Positions 49,786 through 60,062 are shown, counted from the stretch's first letter. The stretch is 64,000 nucleotides of DNA from Gordonia sp. (in: high G+C Gram-positive bacteria) (GCF_012515855.1 NZ_JAAYXO010000115.1:22339-86338); one strand, 5' to 3'. The notes: generated from the sequence alone by a model not told the origin. Numbers and translations are program-made.

Positions 49786-51251
49786 GGTTCCGGCCTCTCC
49801 AGGGGGATGCTCGCGGGCATCTCGATTCCAAACGTGGCACCCTGTCCGGGCGTCGACTGCACTTTGACCTCGCCGTGATGAGCCTCGGCGATGGCGCGGA
49901 CGATCGCGAGTCCCAGTCCTGCGCCGGCTCGGGATCCCGGACTGCCGTGGCGGCGCGGGCCTCGTTGAAAGCGATCAAAGATGCGGTCGCGGTCCTCGGG
50001 GCTGATCCCGGGCCCGGCATCGGTGACCCAGAACGATACGGTCGGCGTCCCGTCGACGCCCGCATACAGCGAGGAACCGAGGCGGATCTCGTCGTCGTCG
50101 GCGGTGTGGCCGACGGCGTTATGGGCCAGCGCGATCATCGCCTGGGTGACGCGTTGCGGATCGACGCGCGCGGTGCCCTCTCCCACCGAGTCGAGCAGCC
50201 ACCGGCGGTCCCCGAGTGCACGGACCTTGGAATGGATGTCGACGGTCAGTTCGGCGACGGACACCGCCTGCGGCGTCACGAAGTCCGGGCGCTCGGCTTT
50301 GGCCAGGACGAGCAGTTCCTCGACGATCCGACTCATCCGATCCAGTTCTTCGGTCACCAGGCGCATCACGGCAGCACGCTCGTCGGGGTCGTCGCCCATC
50401 AGTTCCAGGTGCCCCCGGACGATCGTGATCGGTGTGCGAAGCTCGTGCGCCGCATCGTCGAGGAAACGACGCTGGGTGGCGAAGGCCTCCGACAATCGGT
50501 CGAGCATGGCGTTGAACTGCTCGGCGAGGGCCGACACGTCGTCGCGTCCGCTGACCTCGATGCGTCGCGTGAGGTCCTTCTCGCTGATCTCGGCGGCGGC
50601 GTTCCGGACCAGTCTGATCGGCGCGAGGATGCGGCCCGACACCACGTACGCTCCGACTCCTGCCAGGATCAGTCCCACCAGGCTGACCACGGTGAGGGTG
50701 CGCATGGTGTCGGCGATCTCGGCGCGATCGCGGTCGATGGCGAATCCGACGATGAAATGTCCCGGTCTGTCTTCGCCGACAGGGGGTTGCACTGCCACCT
50801 TGCGCCATCGCAACTCGCCCTCGTCGGTGTGCAGCGACCCGACGTCGTCGGCATCAGCGACCACCTGCCGGACGCGGTCCGGTCGGGAGGCGAACTGGTA
50901 GGGCTCGCCGCGGTCCTGCCTCACGATGCCGCCGTTCGGAAGCACTCCCACGACCACTTCGTCGTCATCGGGGAACTGCCGCTGCAGGTGGCTGTCGATG
51001 AGTTCCTCCACGCTGGTGTACGGCTCCTCGGTGGACCTGTTGACGCCGCCCGCGGCCACCCCGACGAACTCCTCGATCTCTTGGACCAGCGCCTGATCGA
51101 CCTGATCCTCGATGCTTCGATGAAGTTCCTCGCGCGTCACGACGTTCACCAGCAGCAGCACACCGAACATGAGCAGCATCACCCAGCTGATGATCAACAC
51201 GCGGGCAGGAACGCGCACTCGTGGGCGACCGGCTGTGGAATCAGTCGTCAC
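49782..51251 (-). CDS. Sensor histidine kinase
   Basis: HAMP, HisKA FLDDAAHELRTPITIVRGHLEL, HATPase GPGISPEDRDRIFDRF...GAGLGLAIVRAIAEAH. Confidence 0.94.
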   Translation of the reverse strand: MTTDSTAGRPRVRVPARVLIISWVMLLMFGVLLLVNVVTREELHRSIEDQVDQALVQEIEEFVGVAAGGVNRSTEEPYTSVEELIDSHLQRQFPDDDEVVVGVLPNGGIVRQDRGEPYQFASRPDRVRQVVADADDVGSLHTDEGELRWRKVAVQPPVGEDRPGHFIVGFAIDRDRAEIADTMRTLTVVSLVGLILAGVGAYVVSGRILAPIRLVRNAAAEISEKDLTRRIEVSGRDDVSALAEQFNAMLDRLSEAFATQRRFLDDAAHELRTPITIVRGHLELMGDDPDERAAVMRLVTEELDRMSRIVEELLVLAKAERPDFVTPQAVSVAELTVDIHSKVRALGDRRWLLDSVGEGTARVDPQRVTQAMIALAHNAVGHTADDDEIRLGSSLYAGVDGTPTVSFWVTDAGPGISPEDRDRIFDRFQRGPRRHGSPGSRAGAGLGLAIVRAIAEAHHGEVKVQSTPGQGATFGIEMPASIPLERPEP

Positions 51252-51648
51252 CGTCGTCCCCGTCCGCGTCGTCGCCATCGTCATCATCATCGCCGGTATA
51301 GGCCGGCGGCGGTTGATTGACCACCGGTGGCGGCGGCACCACGTCGACCCGAGGCGGCGGGGTCGCGGCGGGAGCACGCGTCGACGCGGGCGGATCGTTC
51401 GCGGCAGGACGGTCGGAGTAGGGGGTCGAGGAGTCGGTACTTCTCCCCGGCGGTGTGCCGGATGAGGGCGTTGCCGCGGGGGGTGTCCCCGAGACGGAGG
51501 ACTCGCCGATCCGCACCTGGGTTGGCGGCGTGCGCACGGGCTCGGTCGATCCGACAAGGAAGTAGGCGATTCCCACCGCACCGACGACCACCAGCACAGC
51601 GATGGCGATCAGTCCGGCTCCGTGGACGCGCAATCTCATGGCAGTCAT
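51241..51648 (-). CDS. Hypothetical membrane-anchored protein with Pro-rich region and poly-acidic tail
   Basis: One TM then PPPRVDVVPPPPVVNQPPPAYTGDDDDDGDDADGDDGDD; overlaps the kinase start by 11 bp. Confidence 0.65.
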   Translation of the reverse strand: MTAMRLRVHGAGLIAIAVLVVVGAVGIAYFLVGSTEPVRTPPTQVRIGESSVSGTPPAATPSSGTPPGRSTDSSTPYSDRPAANDPPASTRAPAATPPPRVDVVPPPPVVNQPPPAYTGDDDDDGDDADGDDGDD

Positions 51649-51759
51649 GGTCGCGTCGGTGGCTGAGCGACAGATGAAGGCCAGATGAAGAAGTCTTCAT
51701 CTGGCACGTGAAGACTTCGTCATCTTCGCCTCATCATCGATTCATGGCACGGACCGATC

Positions 51760-53313
51760 GTGGTCACCATGCCAGATCTCGCCACTGCACCGGCTCTCCC
51801 CCAGTCGTCGGCACCCCAGTCGTCGGTACCCCAGCAATCCCTTCCACCGTGGTACGACGACCGCGTCGTGTCACCGCCTCGTCGCCGTCGGATCCCCGGG
51901 CCACCGCCGGTTCGGCGTCTCGTCGCCGTGTGCGCGGTGGTGGGGCTGGTGGTCGTGATCCTCGCGGCGCCCGGTGGTCCGGCGGGCGACGCGCGGATAG
52001 CGCTGGTGGTCTTCGTCTGCGCCGTCGCGCTGTGGGTCGGCACCCGCGTCGACGACGTCTACGTGGCGCTCGGGGCGGCGCTGGCCTTGGTGCTCGGCGG
52101 AGTGGTGGGCGGCGACGTGCTCTTCGCCGCGCTGGGCTCGGAGACCGTGTGGCTGCTGGTCGCAGCATTCGTACTGTCCGCCGGTGTCGCTGCGACCGGG
52201 TTGACGGCGCGTTGCGCCGCCGCGCTGCTGTGCCGGGCCCGGACGGTGCGTCAAATGGCACATCTGGTTGCGATCGCGCTGCTGTTCACGGCGTTCGCGG
52301 TGCCGTCGACCTCGGGTCGGGCGGCGCTGGCGGTCCCGGTGTTCACCGCGCTCGCCCGGGCGGTGGGACCTCGAGCGCGGGTCGTGCGCGCGTTCGCCGT
52401 CCTGTTTCCCACGGTCATTCTGCTGACGGCCGTCGCGACCCTCCTCGGCGCCGGTGCACACCTAGTGACGAACGACGTGCTCGCCACCACGACTGGCCGG
52501 CAGATCGGGTTCGCGCACTGGCTGTTGCTGGGCGTGCCGCTCGCCGTGGTCTCGGCGCACATCGCGGCCGAGCTGGTGCTGCGGCTGTTCACCACCGTCG
52601 ACGACCGGTCGACCCCGCTGCGGATCTCGGTCGACGAACTCGCCTCCGGTCTGCAGACGCCTGTCACCGGCCCGCTGTCGGGACCAGAGGTCCAAGCGCT
52701 CGTCGTGCTCGGCGGCGCGGTCGCGGCATGGTCGACGGGCCCCCTTCACGGGGCGCATCCGGCGCTGGTCGCGCTGGTCGGTGCGCTGGTCATCACCACG
52801 CCGCGCTTCGGCACGACGACGATGTCGCACGGGCTGCGGACCGTGCCGTGGTCGCTGTTGGTCTTCATGGCGGCGACCGCGGTCCTCGGCACGGCCTTGG
52901 CGACGTCGGGTGCGGCCGGGTGGCTGGCGGAGGGACTCTTCGGCGCCTTGCACTCGGCGCCTCCGTGGGTCGTCGTCGGTGCGATCGTCCTGGTGAGCGT
53001 CGCCGCCCACCTGTGCATCCAATCCCGTACCGCTCGCTCGTCCGTGCTGATCCCGTTGGTGATCCCGGTCGCGATCGGGGTGGGCCTCAATCCCGTCGCC
53101 GTCGCGTTCGCATCCACAGCGGCCGCGGGCTTCTGCCACACGCTGACGTCGTCGGCCAAGCCGGTCGCGATGTTCTCCGCCATCGATGGAGTCGAGACCT
53201 ACAGCGCGGCGGACCTGTTGCGCTTGAGTGCTTGGCTCGCACCGATCACCGGGCTGCTCGTCACCGCTTTCGCGGTGTTTGTGTGGCCGCACCTGGGGCT
53301 GCCGTTGACCTAG
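51760..53313 (+). CDS. SLC13/DASS-family anion transporter
   Basis: 12-TM-like profile, ETVWLLVAAFVLSAGVAATGLTAR, IQSRTARSSVLIPLVIPVA, SSAKPVAMFSA. Confidence 0.85.
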   Translation: MVTMPDLATAPALPQSSAPQSSVPQQSLPPWYDDRVVSPPRRRRIPGPPPVRRLVAVCAVVGLVVVILAAPGGPAGDARIALVVFVCAVALWVGTRVDDVYVALGAALALVLGGVVGGDVLFAALGSETVWLLVAAFVLSAGVAATGLTARCAAALLCRARTVRQMAHLVAIALLFTAFAVPSTSGRAALAVPVFTALARAVGPRARVVRAFAVLFPTVILLTAVATLLGAGAHLVTNDVLATTTGRQIGFAHWLLLGVPLAVVSAHIAAELVLRLFTTVDDRSTPLRISVDELASGLQTPVTGPLSGPEVQALVVLGGAVAAWSTGPLHGAHPALVALVGALVITTPRFGTTTMSHGLRTVPWSLLVFMAATAVLGTALATSGAAGWLAEGLFGALHSAPPWVVVGAIVLVSVAAHLCIQSRTARSSVLIPLVIPVAIGVGLNPVAVAFASTAAAGFCHTLTSSAKPVAMFSAIDGVETYSAADLLRLSAWLAPITGLLVTAFAVFVWPHLGLPLT

Positions 53314-53391
53314 CTGTAGTTCCTGGCGCCGCGAATCCGGCCGCCGTTCCTTATCGCTTCCTTCATTCGTCCAGCCCTTTCGGAGGTCATC

Positions 53392-54552
53392 ATGTTCATC
53401 AACCGCATCGTCGTCGCACCCAGTGGATTCAAGGAGTGCCTGTCGGCGCCAGAGACCGCGGCAGCCATCGCCGAGGGAGTGCGCCGCGCGCTGCCCGAGG
53501 CGGCGGTGGACACCGTGCCGCTCGTCGACGGCGGCGAGGGGTCGGCAGCGGCATTGGCCGAGGCCACCGGTGGTCGTCTGCACAATGTTCGGGTCTCCGG
53601 TCCGGTCGGTGCGGTGGTGGACTCGCACTTCGCGATGCTCGGCGGTCCGGGCGCTCGCACCGCCGTGGTGGAGATGGCCGCGGCGGCGGGGCTGTCGCTG
53701 GTCCCGCACGAACTCCGCGATCCCGGTGCGACCACCAGTCACGGAGTCGGGGAGCTCATCGCCGCCGCCCTCGATGCCGGTGCTCGGCGAATTCTGGTCG
53801 GCTGCGGCGATTCCGGGATCTGCGACGGCGGTGCGGGTGCGCTGACCGCCCTCGGCGCCCGAATCACCGATGCGATGGGACATCCGGTCGGGCGAGGGGG
53901 GTCGGCGCTGGCCGAGGTGGAATCCATCGACCTGTCGGGCCTCGATCCCCGGATCCAGGAGACCGAGATCCGGGTCGCGGTGAACCCGTTCAACGTGCTG
54001 TGCGGAGAACGAGGAGTCGCCCGAGTCTTCGGACCGCAGAAGGGCGCGACGCCGGTCCAGGTGGAGATGCTGTCGGCGGCGATGGAGAGGTGGGCCAAGG
54101 TGCTCGACCGCGACCTGCGCGTCGATCTGCGCACGGCGCCCGGATCCGGGGCGTCCGGCGGTCTCGGCGCCGGCCTCGCGGCCGGTCTGAACGCACAGTT
54201 GCTACCCCGCTACGACGTGATGTTCGATCACGTGGACCTCGACGGCGCCATTGCGGGCGCGGACCTCGTTCTGACCGCGGAAGGTGCGATCGATGAGCAG
54301 ACCCCACGCGGCAAGATTCCCGCCGAGGTCGCCAGAATCGCGGGACTCCACGGTGTTCCGGTGGTCGCCTTGGCGGGGACCATCGGCCATCGCGCGCACG
54401 TCAACTACGACACCGGCATCGATGCGATCGCGTCGATCCTGCCGACGGCGCTGCCCTGGGACGAGGCCTTGGCCGGCGGCGCCCGTCACCTGGCTGACGC
54501 CACCGAGCGAGTGCTGCGACTGGTCATGGTGGGCCGTGCGCTGGCCGGGTGA
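53392..54552 (+). CDS. glxK: Glycerate kinase
   Basis: IVVAPSGFKECLSAPETAAAIAEGVRRALPEAAVDTVPLVDGGEGS; GSGASGGLGAGLAAGLNA. Confidence 0.96.
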   Translation: MFINRIVVAPSGFKECLSAPETAAAIAEGVRRALPEAAVDTVPLVDGGEGSAAALAEATGGRLHNVRVSGPVGAVVDSHFAMLGGPGARTAVVEMAAAAGLSLVPHELRDPGATTSHGVGELIAAALDAGARRILVGCGDSGICDGGAGALTALGARITDAMGHPVGRGGSALAEVESIDLSGLDPRIQETEIRVAVNPFNVLCGERGVARVFGPQKGATPVQVEMLSAAMERWAKVLDRDLRVDLRTAPGSGASGGLGAGLAAGLNAQLLPRYDVMFDHVDLDGAIAGADLVLTAEGAIDEQTPRGKIPAEVARIAGLHGVPVVALAGTIGHRAHVNYDTGIDAIASILPTALPWDEALAGGARHLADATERVLRLVMVGRALAG

Positions 54553-54713
54553 CGGCCGAGGCCGCTGACGCGACCCGCCGGTGAGTGCGCCCTCGATTGA
54601 CGGCCGGTAACGATACGGAGCCGGGTCGGCATCGGTCGGGACCGCGGACGCGGGACCGATTCTAGGGTGCACAGGTAGTCGATCGAACGAACTACCAGAT
54701 TCTGGAGGCGGAA

Positions 54714-55571
54714 ATGAAGCGGGTGCCGGCGGTCTTCCTGATGGTCGGATTGGTGGTGGCTGCGCTGCTGAGTCCCGTCGGGGTCGGATCAGTAGCTGCC
54801 GCGCCGAGAGTGATGATCCAGGTCCCGGTCTACTCCCACGCCATGAACCGCACGATCATCAACAACGTGCTTCCCGCCCCCGGCGGGTCGGCTCCGGTGT
54901 TCTACCTGCTGCACGGTGCCGGCGGCGGAAGTGACCGGATCGGGTGGGAATGGAACAGCTCCTACCGGAAGTTCTTCGAGAACAAGAACGTCACGGTGGT
55001 GTCGCCGGTCGGGGGAGCGGGTTCGTTCTACACCAACTGGCGTCATGGCGATCCGAAGCTGGGCCTCAACAAGTGGCAGACGTATCTGACAAGGGAACTT
55101 CCTGCGGCCATCAATCGACAGTTCAACGGCAACGGGCGCAACGCCGTCGCCGGGGTGTCGATGAGCGGCGGCCCGGCGCTCGATCTGGCGGCCCATGCAC
55201 CCCGCCTGTATCGGGCGGCCGCGTCGTACAGCGGCTGCCCGCCGCAGGCGACCGTCGGGGCACCAGGCGTCATCGGCACCGTTCTGGCACAGGGCGGAAA
55301 CCCGGGCAACATGTGGGCGCCCGGTGACTACATAGCCCACGACCCGACGCTCAACGCGGCGCGCTTGCGCGGCAAAGCGATCTACATCTCGGCGGGTGAC
55401 GTCGGTCCGGAGCTCGCTATCCGCGCCTGCTCGGAGATCGCGGCGGCGGCGCTGCGCGCGCAGGGCGTGCGGGTGACGTACGACGCGGTGCGCGGCGATC
55501 ACAGCTGGGCGGCGTTCGAGGCCGGGCTGGAGCGGTCGTGGCGGGTGATCGGTCCGGCGGTCGGAGCCTGA
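54714..55571 (+). CDS. Secreted esterase, antigen 85/mycolyltransferase-like
   Basis: Signal peptide; VFYLLHGAGGGSDRIGWEWNSS...VVSPVGGAGSFYTNW...VAGVSMSGGPALDLAAHAPRLYRAAASYSG. Confidence 0.88.
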   Translation: MKRVPAVFLMVGLVVAALLSPVGVGSVAAAPRVMIQVPVYSHAMNRTIINNVLPAPGGSAPVFYLLHGAGGGSDRIGWEWNSSYRKFFENKNVTVVSPVGGAGSFYTNWRHGDPKLGLNKWQTYLTRELPAAINRQFNGNGRNAVAGVSMSGGPALDLAAHAPRLYRAAASYSGCPPQATVGAPGVIGTVLAQGGNPGNMWAPGDYIAHDPTLNAARLRGKAIYISAGDVGPELAIRACSEIAAAALRAQGVRVTYDAVRGDHSWAAFEAGLERSWRVIGPAVGA

Positions 55572-55620
55572 CGACAGGGCTACGGGGCAGGTCGACAGCG
55601 GCGAGGGCGCCGCAGAACGC

Positions 55621-55654
55621 GAAATGCAGACCAGAGAATTCTGGTCTGCATTTC
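55621..55654. terminator. Perfect palindromic hairpin downstream of tRNA-Thr
   Basis: GAAATGCAGACCAGA-GAAT-TCTGGTCTGCATTTC, 15-bp perfect stem. Confidence 0.8.
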
Positions 55655-55659
55655 GATGG

Positions 55660-55732
55660 AGCCGCCTAGGAGAATTGAACTCCTGACCTATTCATTACGA
55701 GTGAATCGCTCTACCGACTGAGCTAAGGCGGC
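55660..55732 (-). tRNA. tRNA-Thr(CGT)
   Basis: GCCGCCTTAGCTCAGTCGGTAGAGCGATTCACTCGTAATGAATAGGTCAGGAGTTCAATTCTCCTAGGCGGCT; anticodon CGT. Confidence 0.97.
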
Positions 55733-55859
55733 GTTGCTGCTTTGACAGCGCTCACGATGGTACCGAGTCGCGTGGCCTGCAAGCAAAACGGGTGCTCAAA
55801 CCATTCTTGCCGAGCCCTGCAGTCGGCAGGACTCGGCAAGGATGGGATGAGAGCGGTGT

Positions 55860-57017
55860 CTATCCGGTGACGCCGTCGGCGTGCGCGGCGGCTGCGACGG
55901 CCTTGGCAACGGCAGCGGCGACGCGGGGATCCAGCGGGCTCGGCACGATCTTGTCTGCGGCCAGGTCGTCGCCGACCACCGACAGGATCGCGTCGGCCGC
56001 GGCGAGTTTCATGCCCTCGGTGATCCGACGGGCGCCGGCATCGAGTGCGCCGGCGAAGACGCCGGGGAACGCGAGGACGTTGTTGATCTGATTCGGGAAG
56101 TCGCTGCGGCCGGTCGCGACGATGGTCGCGTACTTGGCGGCGACGTCCGGATGCACCTCGGGGTCGGGGTTCGACATCGCGAAGACGATCGCGTCGTCGG
56201 CCATGGTGGCGATGTGCTCCTCGTTGACCGTTCCGGCGGAGACCCCGATGAAGACGTCGGCGCCGTCGAGGGCCTCGGCGATTCCGCCGGTGAGGCCGCG
56301 CGGGTTGCTCCAGGCGGCGAGCTTGTTCTTGTACTCGACCATGTCGGTGCGCCCGCTGTGGATGATGCCGCGCGAGTCGAGGACGACGATGTCGTCGATG
56401 CCCGCGGCCTTGAGGATCTCTGCGCAGGCCACGCCGGCGGCGCCTGCGCCGGACATGACGACCTTGAGGCTCGCGAGGTCCCTCTTGAGGAACTGAGCGG
56501 CGCCCTTGAGCGCGGCGAGGACGACGATGGCCGTGCCGTGCTGGTCGTCGTGCATCACGGGGCAGTCGAGGGCCTCGATGACGCGACGCTCGATCTCGAA
56601 GCACCGCGGAGCGGAGATGTCCTCGAGGTTCACCGCGCCGAAGCTGGGGCGCAGGTTGATGAGCGTCTGGACGATCTGGTCGGGATCGGTGGTGTCGAGG
56701 ACCAGCGGAATGGAGTTCAGGCCTGCGAATGTGCGGAACAGTGCGGCCTTGCCCTCCATGACCGGCAGTGAGGCCCGCGGGCCGATGTTGCCGAGGCCGA
56801 GCACTGCGGTGCCGTCGGAGACGACGGCCACCAGGCGTTCGGTCCAGGTGTACTTGTCGACGAGCTCGGGTTCGGCGTGGATCGCACGGGAGACCTGGGC
56901 TACCCCGGGGGTATAGGCGATCGACAGATCGCGCTGGGTATCGATCGGCGAACGCAACTCGACGGACAGCTTGCCGCCTTCGTGTGCGCGAAAGATTTCG
57001 TCATCGGTGATGGGCAT
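55860..57017 (-). CDS. NAD(P)-dependent malic enzyme
   Basis: YTPGVAQVSRAI, VSDGTAVLGLGNIGPRASLPVMEGKAALF, VMHDDQHGTAIVVLAAL, GAGAAGVACAEIL. Confidence 0.95.
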   Translation of the reverse strand: MPITDDEIFRAHEGGKLSVELRSPIDTQRDLSIAYTPGVAQVSRAIHAEPELVDKYTWTERLVAVVSDGTAVLGLGNIGPRASLPVMEGKAALFRTFAGLNSIPLVLDTTDPDQIVQTLINLRPSFGAVNLEDISAPRCFEIERRVIEALDCPVMHDDQHGTAIVVLAALKGAAQFLKRDLASLKVVMSGAGAAGVACAEILKAAGIDDIVVLDSRGIIHSGRTDMVEYKNKLAAWSNPRGLTGGIAEALDGADVFIGVSAGTVNEEHIATMADDAIVFAMSNPDPEVHPDVAAKYATIVATGRSDFPNQINNVLAFPGVFAGALDAGARRITEGMKLAAADAILSVVGDDLAADKIVPSPLDPRVAAAVAKAVAAAAHADGVTG

Positions 57018-57261
57018 GGCGGTTGTTCTCCAGCTCCCTAGGAGCAGCGAGCTCGGCTCGGCTGCCTTCTCTGGTCGCTCCGTGCGGACCGCGCTGTCGG
57101 CGCGGAGCGTTTCTCAACGGTCGGCCGCGAGCTGTGGATGTCGCTTCCGATTGAGTTGGAGAGTAGTCGTCGGGCTGTGTTCTGCCGCATCAAATCTGGT
57201 GGTCGTAGGCGAGGTCACATGGGTGATCAGGGCTACATGCACTAGTATCTATCTTGTGTCT

Positions 57262-57894
57262 ATGACGTATTCATCTGCTGATCGAGTGTACGACGAGGTC
57301 AAGGAACTGATCCTGACCTGCGAACTCAACGGTGGCGAGATGATCAGCGAGGGTGAGATCGCGGCCCGCTGCGAGGTGAGCCGCACGCCAGTCCGGGAAG
57401 CTTTTCTGCGGCTGGCCGCGGAGGGCTGGATGCGGCTCTATCCCAAGCGCGGCGCGCTGATCGTGCCGATCGGCGAGAGCGAGGCACGCGACGTCCTCGA
57501 CGCCCGCGTGCTTTTGGAAGGCCACGCGATGTCGTCGGTCGTGGGTGATTCCGACGCTGTTGTCGCGCTCGAAACCCGACTCCGCGACAATCTGGCGCGG
57601 CACCGACAGGTCGACCCCGCCGACTCGGCCGAGTTCGCGCGGCTCGACGCCGAGTTCCACCAGCTCATCGTCGCCGCCGGCCGCAACGAGCTGCTCTCTG
57701 ACTTCTATACCTCGCTGGGCGAGCGGCACCGGCGCATGACGGCCGACCGATTGCGTCGCGACGCGACCATGCCCGACCGCATCGTCGCCGATCACGCGGC
57801 GCTGGCCGACGTGGTCAAGGCGGCGGATCCCGAGCGTTTCGCCGAGATGCTCGCCGCCCACCTGGCGGGCGTCCATGGAATGCAGGCGCGATGA
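57262..57894 (+). CDS. GntR-family (FadR/FCD-type) transcriptional regulator
   Basis: HTH GEMISEGEIAARCEVSRTPVREAFLRLAAEGWMRLYPKRGALIVP and FCD domain. Confidence 0.93.
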   Translation: MTYSSADRVYDEVKELILTCELNGGEMISEGEIAARCEVSRTPVREAFLRLAAEGWMRLYPKRGALIVPIGESEARDVLDARVLLEGHAMSSVVGDSDAVVALETRLRDNLARHRQVDPADSAEFARLDAEFHQLIVAAGRNELLSDFYTSLGERHRRMTADRLRRDATMPDRIVADHAALADVVKAADPERFAEMLAAHLAGVHGMQAR

Positions 57895-59177
57895 ACGCGA
57901 AAGCAAAGGCCAAGAGCGCGTTGGCCGGGTGGCCCGCCGTCTCGTTGGCCGTGTTCACCGCGGCGTGGGGAGGGAACGAGTTCACGCCGCTGTTGGTGAT
58001 GTACCGGACGGCGTCGAACATGTCGGCCGTGGTGGTCGACGTGCTGCTGTTCCTCTACGTCCTCGGGATCGTCCCGGCGCTGCTGATCGGCGGCCCGATG
58101 TCGGACCGCTTCGGCCGCAGGGCGCTGATGCTCCCGTCGCCGGTCATCGCCGCGATCGGGTCGATGCTGCTGGCCGCAGGCGAGCACTCGGTTCCGCTGC
58201 TCGCCGCGGGACGCATCCTCAGCGGGATCGCGCTCGGCCTGGCGATGGCCGTCGGCGGCACGTGGATCAAAGAACTCTCCGACCGTGCGGGGGATTCGCC
58301 GTCGGCCGGCGCTCGTCGCGCAGCCCTGAGTCTGACGGCGGGCTTCGGTGTCGGAGCAGGACTGGCCGCGGTCCTCGCCCAGTGGGCGCCGCTGCCGGGT
58401 CAGCTCTCGTACCTGGTCAACATCGCCTTGGCGGTCGTGTCGCTCGCCCTGATCTGGACGACGCCGGAGACGCGTCAGCGGTCTACCGAGGGGCGGTTGA
58501 TCGACGCGATGAAGATCCCGTCGGCTCGCAGAGCACGCTTCTGGCTGGTGGTGGGTCCGGTGGCCCCGTGGGTCTTCGGGGCGTGCGCGATGTCGTATGC
58601 GGTGATCCCCGCCATGATGACGGAGCGGACGCCGGGCACGGCGATCGCGTTCGCGGGCCTGTGCTGCGTCGCGGGCCTGACCGCCGGTTTCTTCATCCAG
58701 ACCCTGGGCAAGAAGATCGACCGCCCCGGATCGGTGCGCGCTCTCCTGGCCGCGCTCGGATTGGTGGCCGTCGGCATGGCGCTGGCGATCGTTCTGGTCC
58801 TGTCGCCGTCGCTTCCGCTGGCAGTCGTGGCCGCAGTCGTCCTCGGCGGCGGGTACGGCATGGCGCTGATCTCCTGTCTGCTGGAAGTGCAGCGGATCGC
58901 CGGACCGCGTGACCTCGCAGGCCTCACCGCAGTCTTCTACACGCTCACCTACCTCGGATTCGCGTCGCCGGCCGTCATGTCGTGGGTGTCGGAGACCTTC
59001 CCGTCGATCGGGTATCCGGAGATGTTCGGCTTCGGGATCGCGATGACGGCGGTCGGCGCAGCGGTGCTGGCGATCGCCAACCGGACGCATGCGGCGGGGC
59101 CGGGTCGGGTGGCGTCCGCGGAGTCGATGGTGGATCTGACGGTGGCGGATCGGTCTGGGGCATCCGAGGCCAGTTAG
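57891..59177 (+). CDS. MFS transporter
   Basis: 12-TM profile, GGPMSDRFGRRALMLPS MFS signature; overlaps gntR stop. Confidence 0.92.
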   Translation: MNAKAKAKSALAGWPAVSLAVFTAAWGGNEFTPLLVMYRTASNMSAVVVDVLLFLYVLGIVPALLIGGPMSDRFGRRALMLPSPVIAAIGSMLLAAGEHSVPLLAAGRILSGIALGLAMAVGGTWIKELSDRAGDSPSAGARRAALSLTAGFGVGAGLAAVLAQWAPLPGQLSYLVNIALAVVSLALIWTTPETRQRSTEGRLIDAMKIPSARRARFWLVVGPVAPWVFGACAMSYAVIPAMMTERTPGTAIAFAGLCCVAGLTAGFFIQTLGKKIDRPGSVRALLAALGLVAVGMALAIVLVLSPSLPLAVVAAVVLGGGYGMALISCLLEVQRIAGPRDLAGLTAVFYTLTYLGFASPAVMSWVSETFPSIGYPEMFGFGIAMTAVGAAVLAIANRTHAAGPGRVASAESMVDLTVADRSGASEAS

Positions 59178-59222
59178 CGGTCGGACGGTTGCGCGCGGAG
59201 GCGGGGATGACATGATTCGCGC

Positions 59223-60062
59223 ATGGTTGCGACCACCCTCTCCGAGCGCCTGAACGGCTTTCTCGATCGCCTCCCGCTGGGCGCGGGCAAATACGTGGCG
59301 TTCGGCATGCGGTTCGTTCGAGAACTCGCGACCGCGGGCATCAGCGACAGGGCGATGACCCTCGCGGCGCAAGCCTTCACCTCGATTCTCCCGGTCTTGC
59401 TCCTGCTCACCACGTTGCCCCGTTCGGGAGCGATCGACCGCACCATCAGCATGTTCGGTCTTGGAGGTGGTCTCGGTCCGGACGAGTCGACGGGCACCTA
59501 CGCCTCACTCGGTGTGGTGGGGGCCCTGATGACGTTGATCTCCGCGACATCGTTGGCGCGCGCGCTCGACCGCATGTACGTCGGTGTCTGGGAAGTGCGC
59601 GGCGTGGGAATACGAGGGTGGTGGCGCTGGCTGGTGGTGATCGCGGTGCTTGCGGCAGCCTCGGTGGCACAGGCAGTGGTCCTCGTGGACTTCACCGACT
59701 CCAACGGTCGGATCGTGCTGAGCGTCGCGGAGACGTTCGTGATCTGGACGTTGACCTGGGCGGCGGTCCCGCGGATCTTGAGTGGACAGCAGATGGACCG
59801 CGTCGATCTGTGCCTGCTCGGCGCGGTGTCGGGCGTCGGGATCACCGCCTTCGTCATCGCCACCGAGATCGGCTACGCCACGGTCTTCCACTCGGCGCTC
59901 GCCTCCTTCGGCGCGATCGGGGTGGTCTTCGCGTCGATCGGCTGGCTCTTCATCTTCATGGCGGTCGTGGTGGTCGCGACCGTGCTGGTCAAGGTGATCC
60001 GAACTCCCGACCAGCGACAACCCGCCGTCGAGCACCCGGTCGATACTCAGGCGTCCGGGTAG
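59223..60062 (+). CDS. YhjD/YihY/BrkB-family membrane protein
   Basis: Multi-TM, MTLAAQAFTSILPVLLLLTTLP, LARALDRMYVGVWEVRGVGIRGWWRWL. Confidence 0.85.
   Translation: MVATTLSERLNGFLDRLPLGAGKYVAFGMRFVRELATAGISDRAMTLAAQAFTSILPVLLLLTTLPRSGAIDRTISMFGLGGGLGPDESTGTYASLGVVGALMTLISATSLARALDRMYVGVWEVRGVGIRGWWRWLVVIAVLAAASVAQAVVLVDFTDSNGRIVLSVAETFVIWTLTWAAVPRILSGQQMDRVDLCLLGAVSGVGITAFVIATEIGYATVFHSALASFGAIGVVFASIGWLFIFMAVVVVATVLVKVIRTPDQRQPAVEHPVDTQASG

Noticed and set aside
51708-54296. 862-aa + strand ORF
   Set aside because: Frame-shifted overlap of the DASS transporter and glycerate kinase, with Arg/Gly-rich composition.
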